DNA from: Ruminococcus sp.
GTDB taxonomy: Bacteria > Bacillota > Clostridia > Oscillospirales > Ruminococcaceae
Assembly (NCBI GenBank): GCA_017624895.1
Contig: JAGAMB010000056.1
Location: 1 to 37,345, forward strand
DNA: 37,345 bases
Direction of reading: 5' to 3'
A program made the position numbers and the translations under genes. Shown here in pieces: positions 32,502-37,345 of the stretch. Positions within the stretch are counted from its first letter, which is position 1; the number at the start of each line of letters is the position of its first letter. Below the pieces are notes generated by a model that worked only from the letters and a program-made list of their open reading frames with translations, had not been told where the DNA came from and made no database searches.

Positions 32502-33239
32502 ATGAAGAAAATAGAGCTTAATAATATCTCTGTGTCGTATATTGTCGGAGATTTTGCAAATACAGGACTTAAAGATATAATAATTCAGAAGCTGAAAGGA
32601 ACGTATGTTAAAAAGGAGTTTATGGCTCTTAACAATATCACCTTTTCTCTTGATGAAGGGGAGCTTCTTGGCGTTATCGGCACAAACGGAGCAGGAAAAT
32701 CCACGCTGTGCAAGGTGATATCGGGAATTATGCGTCCTACGGAGGGTACAATGACTGTCCGCGGAAATATTGCCTCTCTGCTGGAGCTTGGAACAGGCTT
32801 TGACGGTGATCTTACAGTAAGGGAGAATACTTTTCTCCGCGGTGCAATGCTTGGATACACCCGTGAGTTTATGAACAAGACCTATGACAGCATAATAGAA
32901 TTTGCGGAGCTTAAAGAGTTTGAGGACAGAAAGTTCAGTCATCTTTCGTCGGGTATGAAATCAAGACTTGCTTTTTCCATTGCCTGTCTTGTAAAGCCTG
33001 AAATACTTATACTTGATGAGGTGCTTTCAGTAGGTGACGGAGCATTCCGCAAAAAGAGCGAGAAGAAGATGCTGGAGATAATAGACAGCGGAGCAACAAC
33101 GCTCCTTGTATCACACAGTCTTGCGCAGATAAGAAGAATGGCGACAAAGGTGCTGTGGATTGAAAAGGGAAAACAGATCGACTTTGGTGAAACAAAGGAG
33201 ATTTGTGATAAGTACGAAGAATTTATAAAAAAGAAGTAG
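32502..33239 (+). CDS. ABC exporter ATPase for surface polymer (TagH/Wzt-like)
   Basis: A 245-residue nucleotide-binding domain: Walker A GTNGAGKST (60-68), signature LSSGM (148-152), Walker B LILDE (169-173) and the switch His in LLVSHSL. It starts with the short N-terminal strand and the helix preceding MALNNITF typical of the polymer-export subfamily (KpsT/Wzt/TagH). It has no C-terminal extension, unlike B. subtilis TagH or carbohydrate-binding Wzt, so it is the minimal form. It drives the permease encoded just upstream. Confidence 0.9.
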   Translation: MKKIELNNISVSYIVGDFANTGLKDIIIQKLKGTYVKKEFMALNNITFSLDEGELLGVIGTNGAGKSTLCKVISGIMRPTEGTMTVRGNIASLLELGTGFDGDLTVRENTFLRGAMLGYTREFMNKTYDSIIEFAELKEFEDRKFSHLSSGMKSRLAFSIACLVKPEILILDEVLSVGDGAFRKKSEKKMLEIIDSGATTLLVSHSLAQIRRMATKVLWIEKGKQIDFGETKEICDKYEEFIKKK

Positions 33240-33246
33240 GTGTGAA

Positions 33247-33495
33247 ATGGAGATCAAGGAAAAGTTCATATGTCCCTGCTGCGGATACCGCACACTTGGC
33301 GAGGAGGGCAGCTATGATATCTGCCCTGTGTGCTTCTGGGAGGACGACAAGGCGATGTATCGTGATCCTGATTTAGCAGGCGGAGCAAATAAGGTATCTC
33401 TTAACGAGGCAAGGGCGAATTACAAGGAGTACGGCGCGTGTATGGAGGAATTTATTTCCTTTGTCCGCGAGCCGTTTGAGGACGAAAAGGTATGA
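33247..33495 (+). CDS. CPCC-type cysteine-rich small protein
   Basis: An 82-residue protein starting 7 nt after the ATPase stop, with TAGGTG as a weak ribosome site. ICPCCGYRTLGEEGSYDIC (8-26) plus CPVCFWEDD (26-34) forms a four-cysteine zinc-ribbon-like module characteristic of proteins annotated as 'CPCC family cysteine-rich' (PF14206-like). The C-terminal helix (SLNEARANYKEYGACMEEF) is also typical. Function is not established; these proteins are often found beside toxin-immunity or unrelated genes. It is last in the transcript, 2 nt before the terminator. Confidence 0.8.
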   Translation: MEIKEKFICPCCGYRTLGEEGSYDICPVCFWEDDKAMYRDPDLAGGANKVSLNEARANYKEYGACMEEFISFVREPFEDEKV

Positions 33496-33497
33496 AA

Positions 33498-33519
33498 AAG
33501 GGCGGCAAATGCCGCCCTT
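33498..33519. terminator. Bidirectional terminator
   Basis: AAGGGCGGC pairs with GCCGCCCTT around AAAT, with A/T runs on both sides. It separates the cell-wall operon from the convergent leucine-rich-repeat genes. Confidence 0.85.
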
Positions 33520-33531
33520 AATTAATATCTC

Positions 33532-34875
33532 TTAATCATTATCAATGATTTTTTCGTAGTTTTCCTCTGCTTTTTTTTCCTTTTCAAGCTTTGCAGCCTT
33601 TTTAGAAGAAAGAGGAACGCTCTTGCGGCTTCTTGACATAAGAACAACAGCGAATACAGCAGCAGCGAGAATAAGACCGACTGCGATCACAATAAATGCC
33701 GTTGATTTAAGATTTTTGTCAACATAGGAGTAGTCAACCTTACTGTCTTTTGCATAGTCTGCGCCGGCGGATTTTGAAAATACGCTGAGGCTGAAATCGT
33801 CCATAAGGCTGTAGCTTCCATCTTCGTTGATATTAAAGCCGAAAGCATTAGCTCCTACAGCTGTTATGCTCTGAGGAATGCTTACCTGCATAAGGCTCTG
33901 ACAGTTTACAAATGCACCTTCACCGATCGTCTGTGTTCCCTCAGGGATTACTGCACGGGTAAGAGCAGGGCAGTTGAAAAATGCACCGTCGCCTATTTCC
34001 TTTAATGTTGTGGGGAAATCGAGAGTCTGCAAAGATGTGCAGCTTTTAAAAGCAACAGCGGAAATTGTCTGAAGTCCCTCGGAGAAATCAATACTTTTCA
34101 GTCCTACGCAGTAGCCGAAAGCGTCATCGCCGATATGTGTTACAGATGGCGGAATAAACAGATTTTCAATACCTGCGCATACGGAAAATGCGCCTGCATC
34201 AATAGTTGTTACGCTATCGGGGATATAAACATCGCCTGTAAGCTTTACAGAGGCGCGGGCGATATTTGTTCTGCTGCTGTTGAGGAGCAGACCGTCCTCG
34301 AAAACATAGCTGCTGCACTTGCTTGCGTCAATATTCTCAATAGAGCTGCATTCTGAAAAAGCCATAGGCTCAATTGCTGACAGCTCACCAGGGAGAACAA
34401 CATCTTTAAGAAGTGAACAGTTGTAGAAAGCGTATGATTCTATTTTATTTACTGAGTCGGGAATATCAATTTTTTCAAGATTAGTACAGCCCATAAATAT
34501 ACCGTCTGAGAGAGTTTTTATTTTTTGGGGGAGTTCTACTTCCGTCAGAGATGTGCAGCCTGCAAAAGCGCTGCTGCCAATAGAAGTGACAGTATCGGGA
34601 ATTTTAAGGGTTTTGATGTTTGTGCAGTTTGCAAATGCTTTGTCATCAATTGCAGTAATAGCGTAGCCATTTCTCAGTTCGGGGATTTCCTCAATGATAG
34701 AGTCCATATTACAGCTTATAACTGTGTATGAGCCATCACGAAGCTCATAACCGAAGGTACCGTCTGAAAGAGGCTCGCCGCCCTGATTGCTGTTATAGGC
34801 AGAGCCGGTTAAAGCAGTTATAGAGAAAACTGAAAGAGATGCCAGAGCAAGGGACAGAACTTTACTTATTTTCAT
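33532..34875 (-). CDS. BspA-like leucine-rich-repeat surface protein
   Basis: 447 residues from the ATG at 34875, chosen because AAAGGAGG lies just upstream; an in-frame start at 34905 adds 10 residues before the signal peptide. Signal peptide at 1-~26 (ALASLSVFSITALTGSA). Residues ~55-345 hold about a dozen BspA/LRR_5 units of ~23 residues with the (I/V)-x-x-x-A-F-x-x-C-x-x-L-x-x-(I/V)-x-(I/L)-P pattern. A membrane helix at ~390-412 (AFIVIAVGLILAAAVFAVVL) is followed by a charged cytoplasmic tail, so it is anchored by a helix rather than LPxTG. The start overlaps the upstream gene's end by 14 nt. Confidence 0.85.
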   Translation of the reverse strand: MKISKVLSLALASLSVFSITALTGSAYNSNQGGEPLSDGTFGYELRDGSYTVISCNMDSIIEEIPELRNGYAITAIDDKAFANCTNIKTLKIPDTVTSIGSSAFAGCTSLTEVELPQKIKTLSDGIFMGCTNLEKIDIPDSVNKIESYAFYNCSLLKDVVLPGELSAIEPMAFSECSSIENIDASKCSSYVFEDGLLLNSSRTNIARASVKLTGDVYIPDSVTTIDAGAFSVCAGIENLFIPPSVTHIGDDAFGYCVGLKSIDFSEGLQTISAVAFKSCTSLQTLDFPTTLKEIGDGAFFNCPALTRAVIPEGTQTIGEGAFVNCQSLMQVSIPQSITAVGANAFGFNINEDGSYSLMDDFSLSVFSKSAGADYAKDSKVDYSYVDKNLKSTAFIVIAVGLILAAAVFAVVLMSRSRKSVPLSSKKAAKLEKEKKAEENYEKIIDND

Positions 34876-37054
34876 TGTCAGCGTCCTCCTTTGTCTGAGC
34901 TTCATTATTTGCAGCTGCCTCTTTTTTTGCCTTTATTTTTTCAGCGGCTATAGCCTTACGCTTTTCGGACTCCTTATTCTTTTTTCTTGTGCTGAGTTTT
35001 CTGCCTGTGATGATACCTGCAATAAGGAGTACAATTGCGGCAATTCCGCCTAAAACAGCGTAAACAAAGCCTTTGCTCATATTGTTTCCGCCCACAGAAA
35101 CTGTATCAATAACAGTTTCAATACCGCAGGATTGTGCGTACTGGTAAGCGAGGGAGTCCTCCTCAACATACATTTTGAAGCCGTTTATTACGGAATAAGG
35201 CATAACAGCGCTTTGTCCTGCCTGAGCATACATATCCATATTCTGCTGGATATCAGCAGCAAGCTCGGAATCGTAGTCATAGCCGAAAGCATAGTCGCCG
35301 ATATACTCAACATCAGCAGGAACGCGGACGCTCAGCAGAGCAGGACAGCCGAGAAAAGCGTTTTTCTGGACTGTTTTAAGATTTTTCGGGAGCTTTACCT
35401 CCTCAAGAGCTGTGCAGCCCTCAAAGGCATATTCTCCGATATTTTCAACATCTGAGAGGTCAGCTTTTTTAATATTCTGGTTGTAGCAGAAGCCTGATTT
35501 AGCAATTTCCTTTACAGTTTTTGGCAGCTTGAAATCTTCCTCCGTCTTCTGTGAGGGATATGCGATAAGGACTGTTTTATCCTTGTTGTAGAGAACGCCG
35601 TCCTCAGAGGAATAAGCACCGTCGCCCTCAGTAACAGTAATACTCTGGAGTCGTGAGCATTTGAGGAAAGGCTCCTCACCTGCAATTTCGGTACAGCCGC
35701 CCGGTATGGTGAGGCTAACGAGATATTCGGAGAAAACCGATTCGCCGATTGACTTTATTGTTTCGGGAAGTATGATAGTTGCTGAGTCGCAGTTAAGGAG
35801 AGCTGCGTAATAGATAGAAGTGATTGTAATACCGTCGATCTCCGCCGGAATTTCAACAACGTCACCGACAGTAATGCAGTTTGTGATCATACCCTCGCCG
35901 TTAACAACGGTATACTCAAAATCTCCCGAAAATCTCTTGTCAAGAGCCTCATATTCCTTCTGCTTGTTGTACATTTCGTGGGATATGAATGTGAAATCGT
36001 TATACAGACCATAGTCTTCATCCTTATCCGTTGCGTATACTTCAGCAGCTGAACCCTCAGCACCGACAATAAGAAGCCCGTCCATAATATTTTCGTTTTC
36101 GTCATAGCCGAAAGCGCAGTATCCGATAGTTGTAACAGTTTCCGGAATAACGATTTCCATTATTGAAGTTCCCTGAAACGCGCTTTGTGCGATATATCTC
36201 AGGTTAGAGGGCAGAGTGATCTTTGAAAGCTTTTTACAGCTTATAAATGCCGCAAGGTCGATATATGTGGTACTCTCGGAGAATGTCAGGTCGGTAAGGT
36301 TTGAACAGTTTGCAAAGCTCATTACAGGTATCTGGTCAATGGTGGTATTGTCCATATGAAGCTTTTCAAGCTTTTCGTTGAAGCTGAAGCAATGGCGCTT
36401 TACAGAGCTTACGCTGTCGGGGAGTACAATTTCGGTAAGACCTGTACTTGAAACAGCCGCAATTCCGACAGTTTCAACTCCGTCGGGAATTGTAAAGGCT
36501 GAACCGCTTTTTGAGGCAGGATAGCACAAAATAGTTTTCATATCCTTTGTGTAGAGAACACCGTCAACAGCGGTATAGCTTTCATTTTCCTCGTCAACAA
36601 CGATTTCCTGCAAATGGAGAAGTGAAGCAAATGGATTTTCTTCAGCGATATTGCTGACAGTTGCAGGAATTGTGATTTTATTGATAATTTTTTCGATGAA
36701 AGCCTCTGCTCCGATACCTGTTACAGTAAGGTCGTCAATGGTATCGGGGATAGTGATTTCCTTTTCATCGGAGGAGCAGTCGATAATTGTAGCACTGCCG
36801 TCCTCATTAACGATATAGGTATATTCTCCCGAAACGATTTCAGAAGTTTCCTCGTCCTCATTTTCAATAGTGAGAACAGCAGCTTCATCTTCGTTTTCTG
36901 TTTCGTTGTCGATGGTGAGAACGGCAGCGTCGCCGGCGTCCTCAGAAACAGCTGAGTCCTCATTTTCAGCATAAGCAGTAACAGCAGGGAGTGCCGCAGA
37001 CATTGAAATAAGCAGGCTCATAACAGCCGCGGTTATTTTTTTATAATTCTTCAT
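34862..37054 (-). CDS. Two-module BspA-like leucine-rich-repeat surface protein
   Basis: A 730-residue protein with AGAGGAAA before the ATG. Signal peptide to ~29, then an acidic linker containing a near-duplicate (AAVLTIDNE ... AAVLTIENE). Two similar LRR_5 modules follow, each opening with a Ser-Gly-(E/D)-(Y/F)-x-Y strand: ~75-345 (SGEYTYIVNEDGSATI) and ~370-640 (SGDFEYTVVNGEGMI), suggesting internal duplication. Membrane helix at ~660-682, then a ~45-residue Lys/Glu/Ala-rich cytoplasmic tail, as in the neighbour. Such proteins bind host, microbial or plant surfaces in related species; the ligand is unknown. The overlap with the downstream gene implies co-expression. Confidence 0.85.
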   Translation of the reverse strand: MKNYKKITAAVMSLLISMSAALPAVTAYAENEDSAVSEDAGDAAVLTIDNETENEDEAAVLTIENEDEETSEIVSGEYTYIVNEDGSATIIDCSSDEKEITIPDTIDDLTVTGIGAEAFIEKIINKITIPATVSNIAEENPFASLLHLQEIVVDEENESYTAVDGVLYTKDMKTILCYPASKSGSAFTIPDGVETVGIAAVSSTGLTEIVLPDSVSSVKRHCFSFNEKLEKLHMDNTTIDQIPVMSFANCSNLTDLTFSESTTYIDLAAFISCKKLSKITLPSNLRYIAQSAFQGTSIMEIVIPETVTTIGYCAFGYDENENIMDGLLIVGAEGSAAEVYATDKDEDYGLYNDFTFISHEMYNKQKEYEALDKRFSGDFEYTVVNGEGMITNCITVGDVVEIPAEIDGITITSIYYAALLNCDSATIILPETIKSIGESVFSEYLVSLTIPGGCTEIAGEEPFLKCSRLQSITVTEGDGAYSSEDGVLYNKDKTVLIAYPSQKTEEDFKLPKTVKEIAKSGFCYNQNIKKADLSDVENIGEYAFEGCTALEEVKLPKNLKTVQKNAFLGCPALLSVRVPADVEYIGDYAFGYDYDSELAADIQQNMDMYAQAGQSAVMPYSVINGFKMYVEEDSLAYQYAQSCGIETVIDTVSVGGNNMSKGFVYAVLGGIAAIVLLIAGIITGRKLSTRKKNKESEKRKAIAAEKIKAKKEAAANNEAQTKEDADNENK

Positions 37055-37097
37055 GTTTTTCCTCTTTCAGCGCAGATACGCTATTTTATTCTCTAAC

Positions 37098-37126
37098 ATT
37101 ATACCACATATCCGCAATAATTGCAA
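37098..37126 (-). promoter_or_regulatory. Sigma-A promoter of the leucine-rich-repeat genes
   Basis: On the minus strand TTGCAA (37126-37121), a 17-nt spacer and TATAAT (37103-37098) with a TG-containing extended -10, about 45 nt before the ATG at 37054. Confidence 0.8.
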
Positions 37127-37205
37127 CAAATTTCACTAATTTTTCAATTTGAACGGACAGCAGAAGCGGAGAGCGTATTTATCGGTATACCATAGTTTTT
37201 CAACT

Positions 37206-37345
37206 ATTGCTCCCCCAACTAAACCTTGCCATCAAATACTCGGCACAAAGAAAATTTCTCTGTGTCAGAAAAACTTGAAATACGACAGTATTCCTGTGTT
37301 TTTCTTCCTTGATAAATTTCCTTTCTGCTTTCGTCTTTTTGGCAA
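37206..37345. repeat. Dispersed MITE-like repeat, copy C (runs off the window)
   Basis: It starts ATTGCTCCCCCAACTAAACC and shares TCAAATACTCGGC, TGTGTCAGAAAAAC, the stem AATAC/GTATT (37279-37292), GTTTTTCTTCCTTGAT and TTTCGTCTTTTTGG with the other copies. It ends at the window edge in TTTTTGGCAA, the expected beginning of a right terminal inverted repeat (complement of CTAAACCTTGCC). Confidence 0.85.

Overview
The window looks like chromosomal DNA of a ruminococcal Clostridia species (Ruminococcus / Oscillospiraceae type). I infer this from moderate-GC codon use with strong AGGAGG ribosome sites, sigma-A-like TATAAT promoters, BspA-type leucine-rich-repeat surface proteins, an expansin with a dockerin-like calcium loop, and a clostridial-style purine cluster. 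Genus is inference; no rRNA or tRNA gene was seen.

Layout. (1) 179-3752, minus: a proline-rich, motif-repeat protein followed by a TPR protein. (2) 4384-20552, plus: a GT2 glycosyltransferase and a WG-repeat-like protein lead into a purine cluster of purE, a HAD phosphatase, purC, a purF-like gene, purM, purN, a purO-type IMP cyclohydrolase, a stand-alone AICAR transformylase and purD. Small membrane proteins, an expansin, a lipoprotein and a duplicated 3' end of purN lie between these genes. Genes for FGAM synthase (purL/Q/S), purK, purB and purA are absent here and must be elsewhere if the pathway is complete. (3) 20953-22419, plus: a large lipoprotein. (4) 22462-29664, minus: feoA, then a self-contained phage-derived cassette: small and large terminase, portal, capsid, prohead protease, three small head/tail proteins and a hub-like tail protein. 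It has its own terminator and a possible promoter, but no integrase, repressor, replication, tape-measure, fibre or lysis gene. (5) 29966-33495, plus: a teichoic-acid-type CDP-glycerol transferase, an ABC exporter permease and ATPase, and a small CPCC zinc-ribbon-like protein. (6) 33532-37054, minus: two overlapping genes for membrane-anchored BspA-like proteins.

The observations I rank highest are: the compact intact phage packaging/capsid cassette (domesticated prophage or gene-transfer-agent-like candidate); a PurF homologue in which the catalytic N-terminal cysteine is glycine although the Fe-S cysteines and PRPP loop remain; a dispersed ~150-bp repeat family (four copies in 37 kb) with terminal inverted repeats and an internal stem that appears to covary; an expansin with half a dockerin inside the purine cluster; and a 99-bp duplication of the purN 3' end flanking a two-gene insert. 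All calls come from reading the sequence and from family knowledge; no database search was run.
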